From Phytophthora hibernalis (Eukaryota > Oomycota > Peronosporomycetes > Peronosporales > Peronosporaceae), in the NCBI GenBank assembly GCA_012656075.1, contig JAAKBF010000007.1:992001-1056000 (forward strand): a stretch of DNA of 64,000 bases. Direction: 5' to 3'. A program made the translations under genes and the position numbers. Positions 11,859-22,294 of the stretch are shown in pieces. Below the pieces are notes generated by a model. The model saw nothing but the letters and a program-made list of their open reading frames with translations. It made no database searches and was not told the origin of the DNA. Position 1 is the stretch's first letter. Every line of letters starts with the position of its first letter.

Positions 11859-12560
11859 GGATGGTTTGAAGCGTCTTCGTTGGGGAGCTCACCATGGAAG
11901 AAGATCGGTGCAGCGTACCAAGAATGGAAGGAAGATATGCAGGACATCGAACACGCTTAGAGACTCAGTGGACTGTACTGGGCCCAAGACGGTCGCCATG
12001 GACCTCGACCGGAAGTGGTGTTGGCCGGTACTCGTGAGGGTCGACGTGCTATGATTGAGTAGCTTCGCCACGTTCGACGAGAAGCGGCTCGACGAGGGCG
12101 TCTCGGTTCGGTTGGGGAGGATGTCCCGAGTCAGAACGGTGGCAACTGTCTTGGCTCGGAAGCAATCCGGCTGGACGGGATTGCTGCTCAAATTCGTGCG
12201 GAGCAGCAACGTGAGGATGAGCTGGCGGCCCTGTCGCAGCTACGGAGGAATGGTCGCCCGGTAACGCAACTCTAGCATTTGGCTCAGTTTGGTGGGACCC
12301 TGGGATTGGTGGAACCAGGGCCCCCATATTTCGAATGGCCGCAAGCGGCGCAGAAGAGCGAGGAACGACGGCGTTGCGACGCTGCAAGGACGGAAGGCAT
12401 GGCAGTGGAGGGCAACCAGGACTAGGAAAAGGACAAGGACGACGTAGGAGGGTGTCGTGGTGGCACGGCAGAATGGCAACGGATCGGTAAGTCAGGAAGA
12501 AGGAGGGACGGCCACACGGCACGCCCAGAGTTCTAGTAGGAGCTCAGTCGTGAAAAAGCC
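11859..12560 (+). other. Degenerate 3' part of element A
   Basis: Short charged open frames (12055-12264 and 12457-12774 on +) look like eroded coding sequence rich in Arg, but no domain can be named. Purine-rich GGAAGAAGGAGGGA at about 12496-12509 could be a polypurine tract before a 3' LTR. I could not confirm an LTR because its partner is not in the window. Confidence 0.3.
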
Positions 12561-13470
12561 TTGGAACCAGCAAGTTAATATCTTTTGTATTGATTTGTTC
12601 TTGTTATTGATCTACTCTCCTAGAACGCACCTGGCTGCCATACGCCTCGAGGACCATCCTGATCAAGGCGGCTCGCGTCAGTCAGCGAATTCCAACATGT
12701 ATCGAGAAAAATCTCGCTGCCAGTTCGAGCTGCTTCTTCCCGGCACCTTGACACTGCGTCACGTTGAAGCTTGAGCTAGGCGGTCGCGACCCGAGAAGAG
12801 TCCTGCCGTAGCTGGATCGGACTGGAGCTCTGAGCTCTGATCTTGAGGCCAGGCCTCTTCCCGGCGCTCTGGGCGATGTGCCTTACTGGAGCTCCGACTG
12901 CTGGTCTTGCTTGAGCTCGAGGGAGAAGAATGGCGAATGAGCCAGTTTGCCTTGCCTATCTTCTCCCGATCCGGAAACTCTGCTTCCGAACTCGTGGTCC
13001 CCACCACTCGTTCATAACATCCACTTTCCTCAAACGGGTTCATCATTGCAAGGAGGGAAAGCAGCTTGATTCGCTCGTAGGGTTGACCCCCGGGAGTTAG
13101 CTTCATGGAAGTTGGCTTCCTGGAGTCATCCCGGCCGAGTTAGCCTCGTTGGAGTTCCCCCTCGAATGACATAGTGCTGGTTTGTTGCAGGCCTGTCTAG
13201 TGTCGTTCCAATGAGGTGTTGAATGCGCTGCTTGTCTGTGGGCTTGATGTCGTTTGTCTTGACTTGGTCCTTGTAGGTCTTGTCCGCGTAGGGAGAAGCT
13301 GGTCAGTGGCGTGAAGTGTATCACCAGTTTGTACCGATGTGTTACATGCTTCCGATTGACGGGCGTTGCCAGGTTGTCAATGAACCAGTACACACGTACG
13401 ACGGTGTACTTGTCGCTGGACAGACTATTGGTGCCGGTTAACGCGCTGGTGCTGGCCGACTCGATCGGCT
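12561..13470 (-). other. Unclassified region with eroded minus-strand coding sequence
   Basis: Minus-strand frames at 13106-12759 and 13489-13103 encode hydrophilic sequence (MNPFEESGCYERVVGTTSSE and SLSSDKYTVVRVYWFIDNLA). They lie head-to-tail and may belong to one degraded gene. No domain is recognised. A local cluster of GAGCTC words occurs at 12825-12920. Confidence 0.25.
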
Positions 13471-15251
13471 TCATGGCCCCCACCAGCACAAATCAGTAGA
13501 TATTAATAGAGGAAATAGCTGGTCTGGAGTCCATGAGCCATCGATCTGAAGCGGAAGCCCACACCTGATTATTGCCTTTCTGGTGTAGTTAATACCACAT
13601 TTGTCCCGATGAACGTTCACCTCACGAACACATTCTGCAGCCAAGGCCAAAAAAACTTCTTGTCTGGGTTCTTCAGCTTTCCCGACCATGAGCCATCCTT
13701 ACGCTTCGTATTCTGCCATTCCTCACCCTCAATAAGCTCGATCTTCTTCTCGTTCCATTTCCGGCGCCAGACATCCTTAACCTTAGCGATCACAAACGAG
13801 TCTGCGGGCTGGCATAAGTCGGTCGCGTTCGGCGGGAAATAGGTGAGACGAGCTTCAATGTTGCTAACTCATCCTTGCACTCATCCTCACTTAGATGAGA
13901 CGAGCAGTTGTCCAGATAAATGCTCTTTTAACGCACATGCCGATCAGCGTTCATTGCCCTGATTTTACCGAGATATTCCCGAAACACTCGCTTGCTCATC
14001 CACCCTTTAGCACCCGTTCGATAGCAGATACCAGGTGTATCATCCGGGACATCTCTAATTGGATAGCTCTAGGACGCGTTCTGGAAAATCATCATTGGTG
14101 GATGAATTTGTCCGCTTGCTCCGCCAGAAATCCTCACAACCATAGTCATTCCCTCCCCACCTGATACAACATCCGCATAATTTATGCTTTTCTCACCAGA
14201 GAAGCCTAGCGTCTTACCGTTGTCAAAATTAATCACAAAGTGCGTCTCGTCGATATTTTCGATAGTGTTCTCATTCAGCTTCCTGACTCGAACCCCCTTG
14301 AGGTCTCCAAGATGAGCTGCGACTTCACGCTCAATCGCTTCCTGCTTCGCTGGACTGGCCTGCTTCTTACCCGATTGTGTGCGAAATACAATTCGGTGAG
14401 CCTCCATAAATGTCTGAATCCACCGGGGTTATTTTATCAGTAATGAGAGCGCCAACCTGGTCAACTGACGAGATATTAAACGACCCGGTACTCGTCCTCA
14501 GCAGCCGAAGAGCAAGCTGACGTAGCATTGACGCATCAAACTTCAATCCAAGTTTCCGCAGGCGGTCAAACTCGTCGAGCAATTGTGGGTAAATTCACAA
14601 GACCCATTCACTTCGCTGTCTCCCACACCCTTTTAGAGCCTTCTTGTTCCCTCGGGCGCGACCACCAGTGCGTTTTGAAGACAACTCCTTGGCCCCTCTC
14701 GCCAGAGGCAGCATTGTATCTCGCTGTTTCCACCATCTCGTCACCTTAGCAATGTTTGCATTGCGTGTACTAGACCTGAATATACCCGGGAACTCGTCGA
14801 CTGCCTGAGCAAAAAGGCCCTTGATTCCACCCTTTTCTCCATCAAAACTAACCAACCGTACCACCTTTTCTCGCTGTTTAACCGTGCTGACGACCTGTGA
14901 TGTGCGGCGTGGCGTTGATGAATCATGTTCATCCTCGTCCACTTGTGACAGTGGCGGGACGTCCGATGGTGACTCGTTCACCAAGCTCGGCTTTTCGGTT
15001 TGTAGGTCGCGACCAGGCGATTTCGCGAAAGCGGCCACGATTGGAGAGGCGCTAGACATCTTTTCGACACCCTGAGCTGTATGGACCTTACAGTCTGGGC
15101 ACACCACGGGTTGGCCATAGCCTTCGAGGCCCACTGGAGTACCGCAAAAAGGATGCGTGCTCACAGAACATTCAGGACAAGCGTGCACACTTCCAACAAG
15201 GTCACCACAACCTCCACATGGGCTCTCTTCTGAAAGGCTATTCAAATTCAT
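13471..15251 (-). pseudogene. pogo-like DDE transposase with N-terminal zinc finger, broken
   Basis: From ATG 15251 the frame starts with a PHD-like cysteine/histidine cluster (ESPCGGCGDLVGSVHACPEC, then HPFCG and VVCPDC), followed by a Ser-rich linker. An in-frame TGA at 14597-14595 precedes YPQLLDEFDRLRKLGLKFD. A shift near 14405 leads to the DDE core: NIDETHFVINFDNGKTLGF carries the first Asp, with ADVVSGGEGMTMVVRISGG after it. After another shift, IYLDNCSSH (about 13920) gives the second Asp and PADSFVI the conserved segment before KVKDVWRRKWNEKKIELI. These motifs match the pogo/Tigger-like DDE group of oomycetes as I know it. One stop and at least two shifts make it a pseudogene. No terminal repeats were located. 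Confidence 0.7.
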
Positions 15252-15510
15252 TCTTGTCTCTTGTCTTCTTCTGCTGTGGTTTCTCGTCGATCTCAAAATA
15301 AGCGCTCTGGCTCCGAAGTCCCATACGTGTAATTTATGATAACGTTTAAGACTACTTTTGTAATTAAAGTTTTGTTGCCAACACAAAAAGCTTCGTATAG
15401 AACTGCAGCATGCCACAAGTCGTGGCGGACCCTAACTAATCCACAGATGTCGGAATAATCGACTCGGAAACTGCAGGAAGACGGGCTCGAACCCAGGGCA
15501 GCAGATTAGG

Positions 15511-15539
15511 CCCTGGTTTCTCCGTCGGTGTCTGGGTCT
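15511..15539 (+). repeat. Left terminal inverted repeat of the MITE
   Basis: A 29-bp repeat, inverted copy at 16095-16123, no mismatch seen. Confidence 0.7.
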
Positions 15540-16094
15540 GGGGATAAACGACCTCGTAATTCCCTGACGCTATCCCTAGATTGCTGGGGCTGAGAGCTGT
15601 GTTGCTGATCAGTATACCCTTTCAAACTCGTTCTAGGCGTGAATCGTTGGACCGAAGTTCTCTGCAACCGGAAAATGTGCCGGGGAAAGGGAACATGGAG
15701 CTGGCCTAAAGAAAGGAATTCAATGAGATATCATGATTGGTCAGTATTTCTACGGATAAGCAGGATCACGGCAACTACGCAGCATAAACTAGTCAGAATC
15801 ATGCTAAATAAAATGTGATTGGTTGTACTAGAAAATCCCCACGTCGTTTTTGTAAAGTGACTTGAACAAAGTATTCTCAAGGAAAGGATGGAGGTTGGTT
15901 GTTGAAGGGGTGTAATATCGCATATTTTGGTCGTACATCATGATTTGCATGATTTGAAGGTCTGGCAACTGCCTCCCGACTTTATATCTATCTCGGAATA
16001 TAATCCTCAATACATTCCCACCCCCATGGGGTGGGAATAAATGCCTCGTCAGGGAATAAACCACCGGCCAATCAGCATCGCTTCTTTTATTCCG

Positions 16095-16123
16095 AGACCC
16101 AGACACCGACGGAGAAACCAGGG
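16095..16123 (-). repeat. Right terminal inverted repeat of the MITE
   Basis: Inverted partner of 15511-15539, no mismatch seen. Confidence 0.7.
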
Positions 16124-16208
16124 TCTTAGGAGGGTCGGACCTATCCCGCTGCACCAAATCCTCTGACCAACCCACGCTAATTTTGAATCTTCAAAATTCT
16201 TGTTCACA

Positions 16209-16245
16209 GGAATTAGTGTCACAAATTCTTAGTGACACTAATTCC
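16209..16245. repeat. Perfect 14-bp stem hairpin
   Basis: GGAATTAGTGTCAC (16209-16222) pairs with GTGACACTAATTCC (16232-16245) across a 9-base loop. It is the first of three perfect hairpins within about 220 bp. Confidence 0.8.
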
Positions 16246-16376
16246 CGTATGACACTATTTCTGAACTCACACTAATTAGGGGTTTCAGAATCAACCAAAA
16301 TGCCCGGGTTTCGTTTGCATCCGGCGAGCAAATCTGTCCCCTGTTTCTCAAAATACCACTGTATTTGACAAAATCC

Positions 16377-16427
16377 AAATCCACCAGCTCCGGGGCTGGT
16401 GGATTTCGAAATACCCCAGGTATTTCG
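16377..16427. repeat. Two adjacent perfect hairpins (12-bp and 9-bp stems)
   Basis: AAATCCACCAGC (16377-16388) pairs with GCTGGTGGATTT (16395-16406) across a 6-base loop. CGAAATACC (16407-16415) pairs with GGTATTTCG (16419-16427) across a 3-base loop. The two stems abut with no base between them. There is no poly-T or gene end that would make them terminators. Confidence 0.8.
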
Positions 16428-16429
16428 AT

Positions 16430-17284
16430 CACGCACAAAGGCGGCAAGAAGCAGAGGGGCGCGATGCCTCGCCGCTCAACGCGGAAGGCGTTGCCGTCAT
16501 TTACGAGCGCTGTACCCGTACTACCTTCTGCTGGAGTCAACGACTCGGCTGGAGATATGCATATCTGTGGGGGCCAGTCGGTATCTCTCGCGCTACCTTT
16601 GCCCCCATACGATAATACCGGTAGCCATCGATTCGCCACCCTTACGGCTCTAAGGACCAAGGCAGCTCACACGGATCACCAAGCGATCACTCTGCGCCTT
16701 TCATAGCTTTATGTGCAACAACCCAGTACTTCATTAGACGTCTCCTAATGCACACAACGAACAGCAGCCTCTCTGTTGGCTAACTTAGCCGTCACTAGGT
16801 GAAAATGAAAATGACGCCGGCGATGAGCAAATCCTAGCTAAATCCAACGACGGCCGAGTCGAGATCCATGTGGATTTGATACACACCTTCCTAAAATAAT
16901 CCGAGGGGTTTGAGCCAAAATGCCACGGATGCTAGCCTGTAACGAAGCTGAGCAAACCGAACCACTGTACTCCTCTTTTTGTTCACAGTTACGGGTGACC
17001 TTTCATGCGAACACGGTTTACCGGTATACCGTCTTCTACCAAAAACCTCGAGAGCAACGAAGCAAAACGCCAAGTTCTGGTTTTTCAGGTTCGTTTTCAT
17101 AGCCTGTCGACGGAGGCGATTCCAACGAATCTTCGTTTGTTCGCACTCTCATTGGTTGTAATGTCTCCCGCGACCCATCACGATAAGCCGCATGATCCAA
17201 GAGGCATGGCGAAGCCTCACATACCGACCATGTTCTATTCTACAGCTCGGCACACAGAACAACAGAACCATCTTTTCCGTGCGA
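16430..17284. other. Region without recognisable genes
   Basis: Only short frames without domains are present on either strand. I see no repeat structure here beyond the hairpins just upstream. Confidence 0.4.
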
Positions 17285-17753
17285 CTACGAACGCTGGTCA
17301 AACGAGAAGATATAGTGCAGTGCACAGGTGCAACAGGCAGAATAGTTTGCTGTATCTGCACGAGCAATAATTGCTTGAACGGCTTCCGCTACCGTCGATT
17401 CAGCTGCAGCTTGAGAAGCACGGAAGCTCTGTTGGAGTTGCACCAGCAGCTTTCTCTCCGTCTCCACTGCTGCGCTCTCGAATTCACTTCGTGTGTGAAC
17501 AACAAGCTCTTCCATACGGTGTTCAAGACAGACCGTTCTGCTGTACTTGAAGCTGAGTCTCATACAGCGCTTGTGAGACGTTAATGGGCTGGTGCCCACT
17601 GATCTGGAGAATGTCTTCTTGTAGGGTGAATTTCCGCCGATGGCGAACTTGCGATGGTTGGTCCGCCACGTCCTCCGAACTCTGAGCCCCAGCAATTGCA
17701 GCAAGCGCGTGCATCATGATCACCGCGGTTAAGGGCAAAGCCGTTTCTACCAA
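17285..17753 (-). pseudogene. Fragment of Myb/SANT-like oomycete transposon-associated protein
   Basis: Two overlapping minus frames (17753-17523 and 17704-17285) give VRHRRKFTLQEDILQISGHQ, the start of a Myb/SANT-like helix (basic run followed by FTLQEDI), and then a helical, Glu/Gln/Ala-rich segment (ELVVHTRSEFESAAVETERK, QQSFRASQAAAESTVAEAVQ) likely to be a coiled coil. Proteins with this start occur repeatedly near transposons in oomycete genomes. The first tryptophan expected in a Myb repeat is not visible, so the assignment is tentative. A frameshift near 17560 separates the two parts. Confidence 0.35.
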
Positions 17754-18090
17754 TCACAAGACGCGATATGTAGCAGCGTTGTTTGTTTTGTCATAAGGGC
17801 CCATGGTACCGTACAATGAATTTTAAAGTACGACGCGTTATGATTGGCTCAGCTTCATTTGTCAAATCGCTACATACAAATGGCTCTGGCGCTTAGCGCC
17901 GCAGCACACATGAAATCCATGGATAAAGAGGGTGTAGTATGCAAAGCGCTAGCAGGTTATTGATCAGTCTGTCTCGCAAGACCTGGTAGAGCTGTTTTAG
18001 AGTGGTGGAAGACCGACACCAGTACGTTGCATCCTGTCATCACACCTTGGAGAGCGCGACGAGAGACTTGTTGTCTACAGAAAGTTCCGA

Positions 18091-18481
18091 TTACATGTAG
18101 TTACGACGCATTTCGTTTTGTCGGATTAACACAGTAACCCTATCCACAAACGCATTTGGGTAGGCCCTTATGACAAGGAAATGCCGGTACTTTAAAACCT
18201 GTGATTGTGCCCGACGTACTAGCAATCGCCACCGCTGAGTAGCAACTTCCACGCTCCTCTGATCAAAATCTTCGTTCACATCCGTCGAAACACCAAATTG
18301 TTCGCCGCCCGGTTCTCGTCTCTTGTAACCGCGAAATCTCTTTGAATCGACCCTGCTGCTCGGACACCCTCGCAGAGCTGCATTCGTCGTTCCCCCTTTG
18401 AACGAGAAAACAGCGCCGCAGTAGTTGCACCCTCGCGGTTCGTAACTTTTTCCAAAGGCCCTCATGGACAATAGTTGACAT
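18091..18481 (-). pseudogene. Zinc-finger (BED-like) fragment
   Basis: The minus-strand frame from 18471 begins MSMRAFGKSYEPRGCNYCG and continues FSFKGGTTNAALRGCP. The CxxC pair followed by FxxKGGTTxxLR is the pattern of BED-type fingers at the N-terminus of oomycete hAT-like transposases, but the usual His pair is missing (RGCP in place of the first His). The remaining 70 residues are basic and unrecognised. It lies downstream of the hAT-like C-terminal fragment on the same strand, so the two are probably from different insertions. Confidence 0.4.
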
Positions 18482-18514
18482 TTGTGGAATTGACGGTAGA
18501 TAGCAGCACGTTGT

Positions 18515-18706
18515 TCACGTCCATTGACATCCAGACATGGCTACATTAGGGGAATTGCTATTATTTCCGATGCAATAAACGCTGGGGGATGAAAACGCAG
18601 GCTTCACCATGGAGGACTCAATGACGTTGTAGAGGACGAAATTGGACGAGACATCCACGAGCAGTCGCAGGTTGTAGACGCTGGCGGATGACGGCAACTT
18701 GCGCAT
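18515..18706 (-). other. Short minus-strand ORF, unknown
   Basis: A 63-codon frame (MRKLPSSASVYNLRLLVDVS) is followed by no recognisable domain. It lies between two transposon fragments on the same strand and may be part of either. No function is proposed. Confidence 0.2.
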
Positions 18707-18801
18707 CTTGACAACTTCAGTTTTGATTAAAATCGATCGTCGAGTGGGATTTTGTTTGACTTACAAAATCAAGTGATTCGTAGTGCAATCATTTCAACAC
18801 G

Positions 18802-19523
18802 TTAGGTTTGAACAATGTATTTAGTTATGTTGAAGTGAAGATGGCTACAGTTGCAGAGCTCGCACGGAAAGATCCGCGACCCAATGTTTTCGGGTAGACT
18901 GGAGTCAGTGTCGAGGTAGGTGAATCGACCTGGCAAACAGATCCATGCGTCTCGGAAAGAGCTTTTGCTGGTGTAGGAGTCCATTGCGAGCTTCAGAGAA
19001 GACCCACGGGTGTACGCGCCACATATATTCTGGAAATCCTCTCGATCCAATCCATCTCTTGCCTCTTCCAGCCTGCAAATCGAAGTCGTTCCGTTTGACG
19101 GAGGATAGCCATGAACTGTCGTCCGCGAAGCTTTACGAGTTCATGCGGCAATACAGCAGGAAGATCGGAAAGCGTCACGCTAATACCGATCGTCATCGAA
19201 GTAAGGCCCGAGACAAAATTGACCACTTCAGTTGCAATCTCCTTCACCGTCGACTTCACCACCGACTCGCTAGCCTCGTTCTCGTTTTGAGCCGACTTCA
19301 GCGTATCAACGATAAATGAACCGAGGTCTTCTTGTGCGCCAAACATATCGTTCGTACTGACCGAGTACTTGCCAACCCTGGACGTCGCTGAGTTGTCGTT
19401 TCCGAATCGACCAGCAGCTGCTGCGACAGCGGGGTCGTCAACTTCCAGCGGGCCTGACACATTGAACCGCCCGTAGAACCAGCAAGATCTGATCGACGGC
19501 GTGTGTTCAAAGGAAGACAGCAC
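18802..19523 (-). pseudogene. C-terminal part of a hAT-like transposase relic
   Basis: The frame 19523-18993 includes GPLEVDDPAVAAAAGRFGND, SVVKSTVKEIATEVVNFVSG and ALPxVLPHxLVKxR-like sequence (SDLPAVLPHELVKLRGRQF). A frame change leads to 19050-18802 with SSFRDAWICLPGRFTYLDTD. I associate the pair LPHxLVKxRxRxF followed by W...GRFxxL with oomycete hAT-like proteins, where the GRF segment precedes the dimerisation region. The expected end (a TVESDFS-like motif) is absent, so the copy is truncated and shifted. The family call is weak. Confidence 0.35.
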
Positions 19524-19820
19524 GTCAAATGAGCTAAGAAGTGTAAGGTTTGCTTCCGTTTAGGTTAAGCTTTCCGCTGGCAGCGCTGGTGTTATATTTA
19601 ATAGCATTGCAAAAAACAAGCATTTGCTACTCGAACGCACTGCAAGGTCATGGATGAGTTCGCTTACGAGATTGTGTTCGACTCTGACGCGTGCTTCGAC
19701 TCTGATCACCCTGCTGCAACTCGCGCGCAGCTTCCTGTTCGCGATTTGCTGCTTCTTGAAGCACCACCAGATCGTGTAAAGCTACCTCTGCGCTTGGTCG
19801 TGATGCTGGGTCCTTCGTAA

Positions 19821-21448
19821 TCAACAACCTGTAAATGACGATCTGTCAGCGAGGTCCCACCATTGAACCCCGCTCGTTTCAATCAAGTATCCTATTGCCC
19901 AAATGTCGACAGCAGTCGTGTGGACGCCATTATCCACAAAAATCTCGGGAGCGTGCTCTTCTTTATTCAAATGTTGGCCACTTGAAGAAGGCTGAGGACT
20001 AGTAGCTGCGTCGACGAAATCAATTAAGAACCATGAACTGCCTCCTCGTTGCCTGATCACATTAGACCAGCGAATATCACGATGAATCCACCCCAAGCGA
20101 TGAAGAGCCACCAGCGCCTGAAGAATGTCCGCAGGGCATCAAACAACTCGAGCAGGTTGGATGGCCTCGCCATCGTTCCGCGAGGCTCAAATACTGCTGT
20201 CCTCTTTTGTTCACGCAGACCCCTAAGACGATCAACATTTGAAACACCAGCTCGATCCATAGCAGTATACACTTGACTCAGACGGTCAAAACAGCCAGTA
20301 TCCGGAAAACCTTCTCAACAAACATTGGGAACAGACGCACAATAACACCACTCGCACGCTTCATGACCCTGAACTCATCTTTTCCAGATGCTGACAAGCT
20401 TCTACAATGGCTGGGAAAAGCAACGACAAATTCAAAATCGCGAGAACGGCTTCGAACTGGTGCTCTTTAAGTTCCAAGTTGAAGGTTTGAATAGGGGTCC
20501 TTGTCACGACTCCATTCAGTGGATGCAACGCAACCAAATCGATGTTGTAGCCCGATGCAGCGTAGCCAAACACGTACGGCACACTTCCATAAGTCCATAC
20601 AAGTTTCGATCGAAGCTCCTCGATCGGCACTTGGATGTTGACATCGGGTGGTTTCTCCTCGCCACGAAAAACGCAAACACCATCCAAGATGAATAAAAAG
20701 TCAGGACGCTTTGTTCCAGTCGATGAGCTGCTGCATGAGTCGCGGTCGACGCGTGCCCGAGTAAAAACAAGTTCGAGAACGTTGCGAAACACTAAATCCC
20801 ATGCACAAATGAACGAGCTCTCTGTCTGTCCACTGCGAAGCGGTCTCAGCACGCGCTTGCCAAAGATCAAGCTTTTCAACTCCATGCATGGGGCCGCATT
20901 ATCTACCTCGAACATCTTCTCTTGTACTTCAGGTTTGAGCGACCATTTATCCAACCAGTCTTCCTTCGCTCGAATCTTCACAGGGAGAGGTTGTTTCACG
21001 AAGCTCTCAGACTTCCAACAAAAGGCATCGAGTCAAGATTAATTCTCTTGAGGAGAAACTCCGCCATCCATTCGTCCGAGCAATCACGTGGTTTCGGCCG
21101 CTTGTCTGCCATTTTCTCAGGAATCACCACCAGCACGTGAATCACGTCCTCTCGAAGCGAAACGTTCGGGCCAAAGAGGCTTGGCTTGTTCAGCTTCGAC
21201 GACGCGCGCATCTTCGTATACGAAGTGACATCTCCGCTCTGAAGCACCGCGTCCAGAGTATCGTCGTCTGGAAGCCACGCGTCGTCCTTCTTCGCCAGGA
21301 AGAGCTGCAAGTCACGCGCACGACCCTTCATACCTTCTTTCTCCTTGATCGCCTCCTTCAACTTCCACACCGGAAGACCATCGTCGATCTCAACACCGTC
21401 GCCTTCCGCCAGACCGACAATAGCATAACTCAACAAGAGCTTCACCAT
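19821..21448 (-). pseudogene. Crinkler (CRN) effector gene, nuclease-like plus kinase C-terminus, frameshifted
   Basis: ATG 21448 opens a frame with the CRN N-terminal domain: LFLAK at residues 49-53 (LQLFLAKK), a DDAWLPDDD segment, and HVLVVIP at 104-110, the boundary motif that ends CRN targeting domains. A frame change near 21000 leads to 20999-20361, with a PD-(D/E)xK-like signature (RPDFLFILDG then VFRGEEK, near 20705-20650) and GSVPYVFGYAASGY. Further shifts lead to 20111-19821, a kinase segment with HRDIRWSN (catalytic Asp), IDFVDA in place of the usual DFG, APEIF and DIWAIGYLIE. CRNs are translocated into plant cells and act mostly in nuclei. At least two or three shifts suggest a pseudogene, although sequencing errors cannot be excluded. 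ATG 21448 is chosen because the family starts MVKL. Confidence 0.85.
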
Positions 21449-21948
21449 CTTCCCTCCACGCGGCAGATTCTGGAATGACTGTAGAAGAGATGGAGAATTT
21501 ACGGTCGTATTTAAGCGAAAATGGCGTGTCACATAGACTTCCAACCAATGATGAGACGCCACGCGTCGCGCTACATGTATTTTAATACGGTTCATACGCG
21601 GCGGTCCGTCAGTCGGTCGGAAATTTTTGCTAAATCCGGTTGGACCGGCCAATAGCATTCAATTCAACCACGGGATATCGAGGACTCCTCCCCAGTATTA
21701 TATTTAATACATGTATTAATATAATAAAAAAATATTATTTTTATTAATAATATTTAAATTATAAAATACATGTCGTTTGATCTTGTCAGGTATCTTATCG
21801 CGGTCTGAGGTAACTTTGGCTTTCTTCTCTTGTTAAAGCTGAATACATGTACCGACTTCCTCCTTATAGTGGACATCCTACGTACCGGTACAGTGTACCA
21901 CTCTGAAAGTGACCTTCCGATTTTGGTTACTATTAACGGTACCGGTAT
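21449..21948. other. CRN upstream region and AT-rich spacer
   Basis: The sequence upstream of the CRN start holds no other gene. 21695-21775 is strongly AT-rich, with overlapping ATTAATA and TATTTAAT words. This would contain the CRN promoter, but no core promoter motif is convincing. Confidence 0.35.
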
Positions 21949-21950
21949 TA

Positions 21951-22294
21951 CAGTGCGCGCCAAATCATTAGGACCCCCGTTTTTGGGGTTGACTTTTCCG
22001 ATATCTCAGCCTATAGGCCGAGGTAGGAGCTGAGATTTAGATATGGGCTCTTTATTGGTAGTACGAAGGCGGTACATGTGTTAACAACCTGGGTTTCGAG
22101 TTTTCTGGTAGGGCTGCTATACAGACTGCCGCTTTCGGCTCCAACGACAAAATATAGTACCGTACCCTTTTATGACACAAAAACGCGTTTTTATGTACAA
22201 ACTCTTATATTAAAAGAGTGATGGTCAAAACAATTCAGATGGATGGAGAAAATTTACCGCTGCGAGAGCGCTAGAGTTCCCGGAGTCTTTCATT
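21951..22294 (+). repeat. Left terminal inverted repeat of the mariner element
   Basis: Matches 23067-23408 in inverse orientation. It contains the last codons of the truncated transposase frame. Confidence 0.88.

Larger units (their letters stand above)
1..12560 (+). mobile_element. Ty3/gypsy LTR retrotransposon (element A), 5' end cut by window
   Basis: The + strand encodes, in order, gag with CCHC knuckles, an acidic spacer, an aspartic protease, RT-RNase H and an integrase with GPY/F and chromodomain-like tail, which is the Ty3/gypsy (chromovirus-like) order. An antisense gene and an env-like ORF follow pol. The frames are interrupted by many stops and shifts, so the copy is dead. No LTR pair was found: the 5' LTR must lie left of base 1, and the 3' limit near 12.5 kb is a guess based on loss of coding remnants and of the ACGGT/ACCGT word that marks the element. 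The order of domains is seen directly; the chromovirus label is inference from the C-terminal tail. Confidence 0.82.
15511..16123. mobile_element. MITE-like element with 29-bp perfect terminal inverted repeats
   Basis: The left end, CCCTGGTTTCTCCGTCGGTG at 15511-15530, continuing to 15539, reappears inverted at 16095-16123; 29 bases match. The 613-bp interior has no open frame worth calling. TTAGG precedes the left repeat (15506-15510) and occurs 3 bp after the right one (16126-16130); this may be a target duplication if the right terminus is two or three bases longer. The short length and lack of coding fit a non-autonomous DNA transposon. The superfamily is unknown. Confidence 0.65.

Noticed and set aside
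16377..16427. Hairpins as transcription terminators
   Set aside because: No neighbouring gene end and no T-run; the genome is eukaryotic.
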